Positions 1 through 11,078 of a stretch of 64,000 nt of DNA are shown piece by piece. The translations under genes and the position numbers were made by a program. This DNA is from Scleroderma bovista. Its lineage: Eukaryota > Basidiomycota > Agaricomycetes > Boletales > Sclerodermataceae. The notes under the pieces are model-generated. The model ran no database searches and had not been told where the DNA came from. It saw only the letters and a list, made by a program, of their open reading frames with translations. Positions within the stretch are counted from its first letter, which is position 1, and each line of letters starts with the position of its first letter. The stretch is taken from assembly GCA_037178675.1 (NCBI GenBank), contig JAYMGJ010000377.1:116811-180810 (forward strand), in the 5' to 3' direction.

Positions 1-822
1 TACTAGGAAAAGACAAAAGACAAAGAATAAATTAGGCACCGCATGAGCTAAGGCTTAACCAAAAACAAGCATAAAACTCACTACCTGAACGCAAATTTTG
101 GCGGCATCATGCAATGGGACTGGTCTACTCCCTGAACCACCACAGCGGATCAATGTTTTGGAATTGTGGGGTTCGGGGACCTGAAAGTCACGAGGCTCAC
201 GGCCCCGATTTCAATGGAGTAGGGGCAGCCGAACAAGATTTAGTCACTTTTAGTTTGGGCTCGTGCTGAGATGATCAGTAATCGTTCGCGGCATCAGGGG
301 ATCGTGCACAGGTGATTCGAACAGGGTCAAAATTGACACAGCGGAACCTTTAGGACACCAGGTATCCAACCGCTGACCTGGACCCGACCAGTTGTTGACC
401 ATACCTGCCAGCCCGCAGGTACTTAGCCCCTAAGATGTATATATGTTGGACATCGGCCCACATTCCCGATCTCCATTAGGTGAAGATCTACGGAGCAGAT
501 ACCACTGGTCACGAGTAGGCTTAGGTGATTTGTTTGACCCAAGCTATTCCATAGCAAAGTCAGCCAATATATTTGCAACTCATTAGGGTCGCAAGAATGG
601 AGAGATCGCTCCCAGCCTAACGCTCACTCACCATTCAAGTTGTCAAGATCCCCGAATGATAAGAGCCACATGTCTATGGAACTCGGAAGCTATCGCTTCC
701 ACTGCCTGCAGACCGCCTGCAGACCACCGCTTCCTTGATCTGGTTACTCATAGTTAGCAAGTGTAATAGATCCTAAGATGCTGAAAGCATAAATAGAATG
801 AAATTGACATACTGGACATGTC
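1..822. other. Non-coding stretch, nothing recognised
   Basis: No convincing reading frame, tRNA-like fold or repeat was seen. A short inverted repeat (CCAGGT/ACCTGG, 12-base loop) lies near 358-381. Just before the first gene is an A/T-rich segment with 'cataaatag' near 787, a possible weak promoter. Confidence 0.3.
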
Positions 823-1665
823 ATGTGGGCACGTCTTCCTGTTGAGCTCGAAAGAGAAATATTCCACCTCGCGTCAGATAACATCGACGACGTCCTTAGA
901 TTCTTGCAGGTTGCCAGGCGTGTCCATGTTTGGTGGGTACTGCATCACGATAAATCAATGTTAACTGAAAGAACGATGGTCAGGTCAGAACCAATTCTTT
1001 ACAGAGTGGTGAAACTCACAGAGGAGCGCCAAGCTTGGCGTTTCATCACTTGTCTGTGTCTGCGAAAGTCCCCACATTCCTTCGCACATACCGCCGTCAA
1101 GTCTTTGTGCATCTACGGCCGCATACTAGACACAACAGCTCTGGAGGTTTTACAGTATTGCTCAGGCGTTACCTCCCTTGCGATCTGGACTGCATCATTC
1201 TCAACTATGCCCGTGCTGATGCAAGAGAAGGTTAACGCACTTCCGCTGAGAAAGTTATCACTCAGCATGTCCTCCATGTTTGCAGGCTTCCCTTCGTTTA
1301 CCATGCTAGACATAGCATGGGTGCTCACTCATCTTGAGATCCTAGATGGATTGATTCTATCAACTAAGACGATTGGAATCGAAACGTTGACCCAACTTAC
1401 CCACCTGTCACTTCCCCTTAGCCTCGACCTATCTCATCCCGAACATCTTCAAAAGATTCTCTACCATTGCGCCAACCTTGAAGTTCTTATTCTGCGTTCA
1501 CCCGAAAGTCAAGACGATGTCAACACTTGGCTGAAAGTCCATGAGATTTGTGATATTCGTACCGTTTGGACTGTCGAGTCATCATGGTGGGATTGGTTCC
1601 CATGGATTAGCAACCGTCGCAACATTTGGGAGTGCGGGGAGGACGTAGTTGCATGGCGGCGTTGA
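823..1665 (+). CDS. F-box-like hypothetical protein (280 aa, intronless)
   Basis: A single uninterrupted frame encodes 280 residues. The N-terminus 'LPVELEREIFHLAS' matches the start of F-box-like domains, in which a short helix after LPxE binds the Skp1 adaptor of SCF ubiquitin ligases. The rest is Leu-rich with Cys and Trp ('CSGVTSLAIW' around residue 112, 'LTHLEILDGLIL' around 167), as in the large intronless F-box-like families of mushroom fungi, where it usually forms a degenerate LRR or beta-rich substrate domain. The ATG at 823 is the first in frame and directly precedes the F-box motif. The substrate is unknown. That it is an F-box protein is inferred from the N-terminal motif only. 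Confidence 0.6.
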   Translation: MWARLPVELEREIFHLASDNIDDVLRFLQVARRVHVWWVLHHDKSMLTERTMVRSEPILYRVVKLTEERQAWRFITCLCLRKSPHSFAHTAVKSLCIYGRILDTTALEVLQYCSGVTSLAIWTASFSTMPVLMQEKVNALPLRKLSLSMSSMFAGFPSFTMLDIAWVLTHLEILDGLILSTKTIGIETLTQLTHLSLPLSLDLSHPEHLQKILYHCANLEVLILRSPESQDDVNTWLKVHEICDIRTVWTVESSWWDWFPWISNRRNIWECGEDVVAWRR

Positions 1666-2523
1666 ACAAAAGGTATGTGTCAAGACATATAATATACAGT
1701 GCTGACGGGCAAACTCAGCCAGTCCATATGATTATCCTGCTTGATGGATATCTAGTCGCATCATTGCCATAGTGGTGGCCTCCAATTTCTGCGTAAAATT
1801 ATGTATGCACCTAGTCTGAGAACATATTGTACTTTGCTGTGAAATAGTGGCATACAGAAAATGTGAATGACCCTCACCAGAAGACAAATGATTTGAGAGG
1901 TGTACCCTGGGGCGCCTGCAAGCAGCCAACTGCCCAACCAACCAGGGGAAGATATCCACTACAGCCCAGCATTAACTGTGGATTCGGATGCCATCCAGGT
2001 GCAGGATGTAACATAAAATTGGAAGCACCATGTATGCGATGTTGACTCGAACTCTGCAGACCCATCATGAGGGGTGGTCAAGGAAAATAGAGTCGATGTG
2101 CACTCACAAGGCCGTTTAATAACTGGATCGACAGTCACAGGCGAGCTCGCAAATGGGAACTAGCAACGAACGACGATGGAGTGACGTGGTGCCATGGGAG
2201 ATACCACAGCAGGCAATTGTCGTGGGGATACGGCGGTGGATATGGTGGTCATGTTAGTGTACGTGGTTGTCGTATTCCGTTGTCCTGAGACGGTCGTGGG
2301 CGATGCGGTTGCGGTGCTGTGTCTGTGGTAATTTCCATTGCGCCTTTGGGTTGGATGGCAACGAACTTAGCGTGGATGCAGCACTTGAAGGTCGATGTCC
2401 TCAAGGAGGGAGAAGGTATGCCTCAGCGGCTTCCTGCAGCACCCCCATCAACGCTGGTTGAGAAGGTCGATTGTTGATTGTTCTTGATGACATCGAGCAT
2501 GCCCGCTCATCGTGTGCACTTGT
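1666..2523. other. Intergenic or decayed sequence
   Basis: Only short frames without family features. The minus strand here lies downstream of the last traceable part of the aspartic-protease pseudogene and should have carried its C-terminal lobe with the second catalytic Asp (DTG/DSG). I could not find that motif in any minus-strand frame, so the 3' part appears deleted or decayed beyond recognition. Confidence 0.3.
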
Positions 2524-3770
2524 TCATCGCGAGCAGCAGAAACTTGGCGTCCCGGAAATGTTCTGGTCGATCTGCCCAGTGTACAAACTGCTGTTGACGA
2601 ATCCTGTGGTGCACCCGTCAGCCAACAACACCACACGGCGCCCGGGTAATGAAAACGCACCCATCGCAAACGTTCCTCCTGGAACATTATCCTTGACATG
2701 CGTGGCATTGATGAATCTTGCAAAATCGAGACGACCCATCAGCCACAGTGCGGCACCCCACACGTCCGTACAAACAACGCACCGAGTTAGCTGGAACGAC
2801 ATCACCGGATCCGTCTACGCCCCACCGCTCGCCAACGTCTCTCAAAACTGCACAGCACCAGGCGCAGAAATCGTCTGCCATGCCAGACCCAACAGCCCAG
2901 ACACCGGGCTCGTCAGCAGACCCGACGTCACCTAGTTCACCGCAGCAAACACCTAGTCGCTGACTGAGAACCCTGCTATCTGCACGATGTCCTGGACGAG
3001 GTACCCGGCTGCTTCTCCGCTGCCGTATTGGATGTCGAATGGCTGGGAGAGGTTCTTGAGTGTTGTTGATGAGGCGGCTTCAAGGAGGCGATTTTGGTGC
3101 AGCCGGATGTACAGCTGGTGTCGGCCACCCAGAGATCACTGTGAACGGGGTGCAATGTGAATGTGGACCGGTGGGCATTGGTGGGGGGACTTACGTTGAG
3201 CCGGTGTCGAGGATGACATCAAAGGCCACAGGCGGCGTCCCGATGGCTAACAAGCCATAAAAGCTAGAGAAGGCACGATGATTCAGGGGGGGAGATGGGA
3301 TACAGAGCAACCGGTCTGAGCTTACCTCGAGGCCACGTTCTGGTTAGTTAATCTGTAGGACGTTGAGCATGCTGCAGCAGCAAGCACAGGATGGGTCGGA
3401 GAGAGCTCACAAGTTTATACCCTCACTCTTCTTTTGTGGAGATTCACCGCCATACTTGAGATTGAGGAAGTCCCATTCGCTCCGAGTGTGTCCACGCTGC
3501 CCAGTCGTCAACCGTGCGCACGGGTGGCGCTCTGCGTGTGAGCGGAATGGTCCGTCCTGGCTGGCCAGCAGCGACAGGATCTGGGCTGGGCACGGCGATA
3601 CAGCCGTGCGGGGAGGAAAGCAACGTAGCACTAGCGAGTGCCTCGAACGAGACGGCAGATCCGAAGGTGAGGGTGGTGGTGGTGGTGGTCAGACTAGAAG
3701 ATAAGACGACTGCGGAAGAAAAGCCTCGCACTGCAGCCACTCCTGAATTGTTTCCTTTTTTAGACCCCAC
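2524..3770 (-). pseudogene. Pepsin-like aspartic protease (peptidase family A1) pseudogene
   Basis: Read on the minus strand, exons joined over short introns give a propeptide-like part ('RTVDDWAAWTHSERMGL', 'KYGGESPQKK'), then 'IGTPPVAFDVILDTGST' with the first catalytic Asp (codon 3206-3208), 'DLWVADTSCTSGC', 'QPFDIQYGSGEAAGYLVQD', 'VSGLLGLAWQTIS' and 'GGTFAMG...NSSLYTG'. This is the usual order of a basidiomycete A1 protease. Introns follow GT-AG (for example 3139-3194). The gene is dead: four in-frame stops (2953-2955, 2932-2934, 2842-2844, 2815-2817) fall where Gln, Gln, Trp and Trp are expected, a one-base frameshift lies near 3080-3085, another lies in the propeptide near 3450-3470, and the second catalytic Asp lobe is missing. 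All four stops are explained by C-to-T or G-to-A changes. Confidence 0.8.
3677..3696 (+). repeat. GGT trinucleotide microsatellite
   Basis: About six tandem ggt units. They lie in the N-terminal frame of the aspartic-protease pseudogene, where on the minus strand they give a Thr run; that region may be untranslated leader. Confidence 0.7.
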
Positions 3771-4737
3771 TCACTTGATTTCACCCACCAACCCACCACC
3801 ATACCATTCACCACAACTGTGATCACCGGGGCCGCCCACTATGACCCATTCGGTGCCCCACCTGTAAGTCCCCTACCACCACTGAAATAAGCTCCATTGT
3901 GATTCACTGCCAGCGTGTTCCTGCTATTCGTTGCATTCAGGTCTTTCTCGCTGGTAATGATGAACCCACACACACCCTCACCCACACTCGGTGTCTACCA
4001 TTCCACTACTGCCGTTTGTGACACCCTCATTTGTCACCGTTCGTGGGAGAATGCAGACAGATCTTGTCTGGCTCAACGCTGGTCACTCTGGAGACGTCGA
4101 CGATAGCTTCACAATGTACAGTCGAAGGATCAAGAAATGGATATATGGTTATGATCACCACTAGAGACATGGCCATGAAGGCCAATACAGATGGCAGGTA
4201 TCAATGAGCGCGTCGGGATTTTGACAAAGGGTAGGTTACAAGGTTCAGTCTGACCAGCCGCTGACGGCGGTGACCACCACAGCCAGAGACAAAGGTCAAT
4301 GAACGGTACCACTAATCGGGCGGCACTGATCTCCAGCGACTTCAACACTGCTACAGTGCGTTTACTTTCCACGGTGAAATGTAACTGACATTTTGTGTTA
4401 CAAGCCCACTGAAGAAGCTCCATCGTTCTGCCCCAGTGCAGTAGCCCTTTGTGAAAATCGTCGGTACAAGAAGTCGATGGAGCTCCTTAGCCACAAGTGC
4501 CCCTCTGACATCTTGTCCGCCATGGCAGTTGCTAAGGACTTCAATGTTCATTCACTACAATCGTGGAAACTTTACTTGATCTATGCTAATACAAGTCACA
4601 GGTGGACCTGCGCTTCCAATTATCTACTGCGATGGCACAAGACAGTTTCCAGACAACGTGTCGCAGCCGCATTTATACAACCTGGTATCATACATGATCT
4701 TTACTTGTGCGTGCGGTAATACTAATGGTACAGTCAT
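3771..4737. other. No recognised gene
   Basis: Several short frames overlap here on both strands, none with a recognisable motif. A plus frame near 4393-4560 has a few Cys and a possible intron but nothing to anchor it. It may hold the 3' end of the minus-strand coiled-coil gene and the promoter of the protease relic. Confidence 0.2.
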
Positions 4738-5518
4738 TCAATCCAGACTCATATTTCTTTCTTTCAAAGCTTCAAGTATTGCGCGAAGCACATCTGTCTG
4801 TGTTCTCAGTGAGTTGTTTACCTCGTTCACGTCACTTTTCAATGCCTTGATCGCTTCTTCAAGCTTTTCCTTGCGAGGTTTCGTCTCGAATTCAAAGGCT
4901 CTTAGGAGTCGAGGATGCTTGATTGGGCGGAAAACTGGAGTGGACTTCGCTCGGCAAGTATTGGAAAGATTGCCTCCAAACCGGCGCACCGGCGTCTTGC
5001 TGAAGTTTAGTATTCTGGTTAGCAAATTATAGGTCGACTTACCTGTGGCTGAAGATCTTGGTCAGCTTCTTCTGAATGCTGTCTTTTCAAACTAATCCGA
5101 GTCACAGCATCCTCGGCTGTGTCATTTTCTACATCAGGGCTCTGCTGTTATCAGTAGACAGTTGGGTTTCAAGGACTCGAGAGGTCATTACCGTAGGACG
5201 CCCATATGCAATAGACTGGGATGGCGATGGGTCCACTGACATTCCCACCTTGCTGTAGATGTACTGACCGTGTTCGTTCAGAGGGGCTCCTTGCCCAACT
5301 CCTCCGAACATCGGCTGGCCAAGAAATGGGTCGAAGGACTCTTCTGAACCTCCAGGGCTACTGACAACATTGCCAGATGCACGCTTTAGAATTGTGGATT
5401 GCCCATCGTTATATGACGATGAGGGTGAATCATAATAAGAGCGGTAGGGCATTGGGAAGTTGGGATCTGAATTCGAGTTTGGTAAGTTTATGAATCTTTC
5501 GTTCTCGCCGCAACTCAT
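4738..5518 (-). CDS. Hypothetical protein with C-terminal coiled coil
   Basis: I do not recognise the family. A consistent model uses exon 5518-5192 (Ser/Pro/Gly-rich, 'MSCGENERFINLPNSNS' to 'SIAYGRPT'), exon 5071-5043 and exon 4999-4738, with introns 5072-5191 and 5000-5042. The reading frame is kept across both junctions ('KKLTKIFSHSKTPVRRFGG'). The last exon ends in a heptad-like helix ('KLEEAIKALKSDVNEVNNSL' to 'LKERNMSLD'), suggesting oligomerisation or partner binding. Upstream, GTAAGT...TTCCAG at 5601-5529 marks a further intron, so the true start may be more 5' or the ATG may be formed across that junction. An alternative first acceptor gives a longer second exon but then a frame conflict with exon 3. 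Confidence 0.45.
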
Positions 5519-5969
5519 GCGTCCGTACCTGGAACTTAGCATTACACCGAAAACCCTGCCCTATGCCCGTCTTCCCTGACGGATTCTTTGGTATTACTTA
5601 CATTTCATTTCGTAATGTCTCCTAATCTCGGTTCCAGATCTTGCGCTTACCGTCGTGCCAATCCTCAATGTACTAAACCTTTCATAGGCTCGTGGGTTGC
5701 GAGACACATGACAGCCCTGACACGGGGGTGGGGTAAGGCTACTCGGACCGAGTCTCATGTACTTGAACCTTGCTTTGAATCAGGTTAGCCAGCTTGATGG
5801 CCTAAGAGCCATTTGTATGACTCAGCATGGGAGTACCATGTGACTTCTCCGTGTTTCTTCGACTGCTGCTCGGTGCTCACCAGTGCTTCTGCATGCCCGT
5901 CATAGCATGCATGTTAGACACCCCATTTTTTGTCTCGCAATCTTATCAGCTGTGTTTTATTTCTCTCTG

Positions 5970-8900
5970 ATGAACAGCCGCTTCAAATGTAGTGCCCCGT
6001 CATGCGCACGAACATTTGGTTCCAGTGGTGCCCTTCTGTGCCATCGGCCCAGGTGTCTATTCTATCGACAACAAGCTGCCACACAAGCAAACTTTCGATG
6101 CAAATGCTTACAGAGCAACACTGGCCGTGATTCAGTGCCTTCCAAGAAGCCGAAACTGTGTCAAGAGAATGTTCGTAAATCTGTCAGCTATATTGATATT
6201 GGCTCACCTTAAAGTTAACAGGACCTCGACAAGGCAGAATCCAATTCGTCCAGCTCCTTCTCAGGCATGCTGTTGCCACCATCACACACCGTCACATCCG
6301 AATGCGTTGACGACGCCATCATACCAGATGCTAGCACTAGTCAGACTGTGATTATAGAACACAGGTTATTAATGCAAAATGTTTGTGAAGCTATCTTGTC
6401 CATATTGACGTTATCTCACCTTAGTGATAGCAGGAAAATGAGACAGTGAGATCCGATTTCTCCAACAGCTCCCCAGCTGCGCTGTTGCCGCCATCACTTG
6501 GCTTTAGCACGTCTGAACATGTCGAAAGTGGTACTGTGTTGGATACTAGCACCACTCAAACTATGGATGCAGAGAGTAGGTCATCAACGTCCAATGAGTT
6601 GGGATATATTGATGACAATGATCTGCAGGGCTTGGAGGTTCAGGTCGTCCAGTCCGTTCAAGACGTTTGCCCACACAATTTATGGATATTCTCCCCGAGC
6701 CGTCTCTTCCCCCTCTATCTATCAACTCAGAGACTCAGTCCGAGCCCCACGCATCCACTTCACAGTCAATGCTACCCCGTGTAATCCTCCATGTATTCGA
6801 CTCATTTCGCACATCCTTCAATCAATTTGGCATTGCCCGTTATTACTGTCATCGACCATCATATGACCCCGACGCTTTTTTGACACTCGATCAACTTTCT
6901 AACGCTACATGCGAGCACCCAACTGTGGGGTTGTCAGGTGTCGTCCCAGACATCCCTTCTATGCCTCCAGCACCACCCTGGCCCTGGAAAAACATGGGTA
7001 TCTGGCGACTCATGACATGGATGTTGACCGGCAGTGGACAGAAGTCTGAAGCTGAAGTCACTCGCCTTGTACACGAGGTCATACAGGCTGAGGACTTTGA
7101 TCGCATCCACTTTCATGGTTTCAATGCTCACACCGAAATGAATCGCTTCGATAAGTCGGAGGGTGCTACCAGTGTGGACTTACAAGATGGTTGGAAGGAG
7201 TCACCTGTGGATATCTTGGTGCCCACACGAGAGCAAAATCCGGATGGAAATGGGCAACCATTCACGATCCCAGGACTTTTTCACCGCTCCCTTACCGGTG
7301 TCATATGTGCTGTCTTTGCTGAAAAGGCCGCAAAGTGGTTCCATCTCACACCGTTTAAGCGAATCTGGAAACATCCTACTACAAGTCAAGAACAACGTCT
7401 CTACGATGAGTTGTATACCTCAGATGCATGGATCACTGCACACGATGATTTACAGAAGCAAAAACGTGATGACGGATGCACTCTGGAACGTGTAATTGCT
7501 GGGATGATGTTCTGGTCGGATGCCACACACCTTGCACAGTTTGGCCATGCATCTGCGTGGCCTGTGTACCTTTTCTTTGGCAATCAATCAAAATATGACC
7601 GAGCCCGTCCAAATTCAGGCACATGTCATCCCATTGCATTTATTCCAACTGTAAGCCCTGTTTTGTTTCGTGGGATCCGTTCAAGCGCCTCACACCTGCT
7701 CGGAATCAGCTGCCAGAAACCATAGTTCAATTTGCATCCTCGCTCACGAAGAAAAAGGCCTTGAATGACATTTTGACCCATTGCAAACGGGAGCTATTTC
7801 ACGGTGTTTGGAAGGTATTATTGGATAAGGAATTTATCGAGGCCTATCGAAATGGCATCGTCATAAAATGCTATGACGGCAAATATCGACGAGTCTTTCC
7901 TCGCATCTTCACATATTCGGCAGATTACCCTGAGAAGTAGGTATAAGTCATGCTTCGTGCAAAACAACTCTAACTCGCTGAGTGGTCGTAGGGTGCTCCT
8001 GGCCACAATTCGAGATAAGGGCCTTTGCCCATGTCCGCGGTGTCTTATTCCCAAGAAAGACTTTCATCTTCTTGGACTCTTGACTGATCTGTCACAGAGG
8101 ATGTCCAGGGCACGTTTATATCTTCGTGATAAGGTCTCTGCTGCACGCAACGCCATCTACAACCTTGGCTCGCCAATCAAAGGTGCATTGCCAGAAGGAC
8201 ACCTCAGAGATATGTCCCTAGTGCCTACATTTGTAAGTCCATTTGAATTTCTGGACATGCGTACCCGGGCCAGCCTGACTGTTTCTCTACATAGAATGCA
8301 ATTGCAGATAACCTCGGATCACTGGGTTGTGATGTCTACCGCATGCTCGTTGTTGATATCCTTCATGAATTTGAATTAGGAATATTTAAATCAGTCTTTA
8401 GGCACCTTTTACGACTATTGTATGCTATTAATCCTGGCATGGTAACAGTTCTCAATGATCGGTGCGTCTATATTTTGTCTTGATTCCGATTGTTGCCTGA
8501 TCACAAATCCACACCCAAGCTTCCATCAAATACCATCGTTTGGGAAGGGTGCAATTCGCTAGTTTCCTCCTAATGTCTCAGAAGTCCGTCAGTGTGCAGC
8601 TCGACACTTTGAGGATATCCTCCAGGTGTGTCACTATCTGTCCTCATTGTATGATCAATTTTAACTCCTATAGTGTGCGATACCTGCTTTTGAAGGGCTG
8701 TTCCCGGATAACCACGAGGATGTCATACGCATTCTTCTCTTTCGACTTGCTCAGTGGCATGCCCTTGCCAAGTTACGTCTCCATACCGATGAATCCCTTA
8801 ATTATCTTGACAGGGTTACCCGACTTCTTGGTGGGCAATTACGGAGGTTTCGGGACTTCACTTGCGCATCTTTCAACACTATGGAACTACCCTCTGAAAC

Positions 8901-10402
8901 TGCAGCACGCTGGCGGCGGAAGGAAAGCAAACTTAGCACATCTGGCTCTACTGCGCGTACCAGCTCTGCTGCTCATGCAAAGTTATTCAACCTCTCTACG
9001 TATAAGCTGCACGCTCTAGGAGACTATGTACACACTATCCGTTTGTTTGGAACAACAGATTCATATAATACGCAGATCGTAAGTCATTTCAAGTTTCTCG
9101 TGGTTTCTTGTCGGATTCAATAATTATCTCCCACTCCAGGGAGAGCTTTCCCATCGACGTATCAAGAAATTTTATCAATCCACAAACAAGCAGAAACCAG
9201 CAGGGCAGATCGCAAAGCAAGAAAGACGACATACCCGAGTTCGGCGCCAATACAACAGTTACGTTGATGCTGAGGACGACTCGCAAAACAACATGATGCC
9301 AGTGTCACTTAGGCCCCATCATCAATTGTCAAACTTGTCAATTAACACTTTCAATCTTGCAGAGTTCCTCCAAAGTTGGCCTGATGACCCAGCTTTCCAG
9401 GTAAATCTGACAATGTAGACTTATTCGTATTCACTGCACTAATGATTTCTAGGACTTCATCCCCAAACTCAAGGACCATCTCCTGTCACGACTGCTTAAT
9501 CGTGAATACGATGGTGATGAGCAGAGTTTCTCTAGTGAGGAACGGAGCCATGTTCGGTTTGTTCATAGCCTCAACAGAGTCCTTCAACCGAAACATTTCC
9601 TGATCAATTACACATCATATGATATGCGCCGCGATCAAGATACGTTACGACCAGGACATGGTGCTACAGTTATGTTACTCTCACGGGAGAACGGCTCGAA
9701 TGCTCATCCCTTCTGGTATGCACAAGTCTTGGGTGCATTTATCATCTCCGTTCATTATATGGGTGTTGAGCGGGAGATGGAGTTCCTATGGGTTCGCTGG
9801 TTTGGAGTTGTGCCTGGTTATCGCTGGGGACTCAAGAATGCTTGCCTTCCCAAGATTGGATTCGTTTCTTCGGACTCAGGCGCTGCTTTTGGGTTCATTG
9901 ACCCCTCTCTTGTCCTCCGTGCATGTCATTTAATCCCTGCCTTTGCTGATGGTCACACCGACTCATTGCTTCGCCATGGCCCATCTGTAGCTCGAGAAAG
10001 GGGCGCCATTGATGATTGGGCCGCGTACTATGTTAACATGTGAGTCATCTGCATCAGAGTTTCTACGGTCCTCACATCATTCCCAGTTTTGCGGATCGTG
10101 ATATTTTTGCCCGCTATACAGGTGTTGGTGTGGGGCATCAGGCACAATACTGTCCTCCGGCCTCACTGAACCAGGATACTCGTAGTTCCAGCAGCACGGG
10201 TTTGCAGGATGAGTATAGCGATGAGGATGATTCATCCACTGGTAATGATGGAGGCGAGGGTCCACAGAGTGCATCTACAGACGAGGAATCCGAAGACAGT
10301 GATCATGATGATGGTGTAGAAGACAGCGTTGAACCTGATGAGGATGTTATGGATGAAGACATGAGTGACAAGGATGACGGTGAAAATGGTTTCAAGTTCT
10401 GA
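5970..10402 (+). mobile_element. Plavaka-like DNA transposon transposase gene, one in-frame stop
   Basis: Eleven short introns (6171-6221, 6381-6433, 6576-6628, 7651-7709, 7937-7991, 8233-8294, 8462-8519, 8626-8673, 9079-9139, 9401-9452, 10040-10086) join into one long frame. It begins with a C2H2-like finger ('FKCSAPSCARTFGSSGALLCH'), as in Plavaka proteins. Family landmarks follow: 'WFHLTPFKRIWK', 'HLAQFGHASAWPVYLFFGNQ', 'IFTYSADYPEK', 'CPCPRCLI', 'DILHEFELGIFK', 'NLSTYKLHALGDYV', 'INYTSYDMRRDQD', 'MEFLWVRWFG', 'CHLIPAFADG' and an acidic tail. Plavaka is a DNA-transposon family of basidiomycetes related to the CACTA group; the protein would cut and join the element ends. The only break is TAG at 8560-8562 ('GKGAIR*FPPNVSE'), expected Arg, Lys or Gln. 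I could not find terminal inverted repeats, so the element borders are unknown. Confidence 0.85.
6171..6433 (+). repeat. Internal tandem duplication including an intron, in the transposase gene
   Basis: Introns 6171-6221 and 6381-6433 resemble each other (both contain 'agctat...ttgatatt/ttgacgtt' and end 'ctcaccttara/gt...cag'). The exons after them encode similar Ser-rich stretches: 'FSGMLLPPSHTVTSECV...DASTSQT' and 'SPAALLPPSLGFSTSEHV...DTSTTQT'. The repeat unit is about 210 bp and keeps the reading frame. Confidence 0.65.
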
Positions 10403-11078
10403 TAGCTCAGTACGGTATTTCTGGCGCGTTCTCTAATCGCAGATGCCACTCTATGTAAAAAATCCCTTAATAGTCGATCCCACTTCAGCGCATACGAGAC
10501 CTACTCCTCCGGTGATCGTTCACCACACTTCCATCCACCGTTTCACCAACATCTCATGGAGAATCGCTTAGGACACAGTTAGCTTGACGGCGTCATCCGG
10601 ATTGGTGGTCAACGGTGAATTGTGCCCTACAGAGTCTGAGCCTGTCTTCAGCGACAAGCGAATTCAACAAAACGATCAGAACCAGAACGAACGGACACCC
10701 TCTATCCACCCTTCCCAATGGGCGCTGGAAACAGATGCTGTCTCACGATTCAACCTGGCTCCAACCCACGCCATTCTCTCGATCTGTTTCTCTGCACAAG
10801 GATCGTGATGAATCGTTCAAGACGTCCATGGTACGTCCCAGTCCTTCTCTGTTGACTAGCCCCAGGGATCTCAGTACCCTGATCCCAGACTATCTCTACG
10901 TCTACGCCTTCCTTGCTGCCTCCACCATCACCGCTTCTGCCACCCCCAGTTTTAACGCCTACCCCGCCTCCGTCAGCGTTCCATCAAGCACCCCGGTTCC
11001 AAGACAAATCATGATCATTTCTCCCCCCATTATTATCTCGCACACCTTCTATGGTATCTTCTGTATCAAGCTTAATTC
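10403..11078 (+). other. Linker with possible 5' exons of the Pro/Arg-rich gene
   Basis: Frames here are short and Ser/Thr/Pro-rich. A plausible donor 'atg|gtacgtccc' near 10830 and acceptor 'gactag|cccc' near 10860 suggest small 5' exons of the following gene, but no start could be fixed. Confidence 0.25.

Noticed and set aside
2471..2935. Plus-strand 154-codon ORF
   Set aside because: It lies opposite the aspartic-protease pseudogene, whose minus-strand motifs explain the sequence; no motif in the plus frame.
3182..3189. G run and other short homopolymers as regulatory elements
   Set aside because: Too short and not placed consistently relative to any start; no basis for a function.
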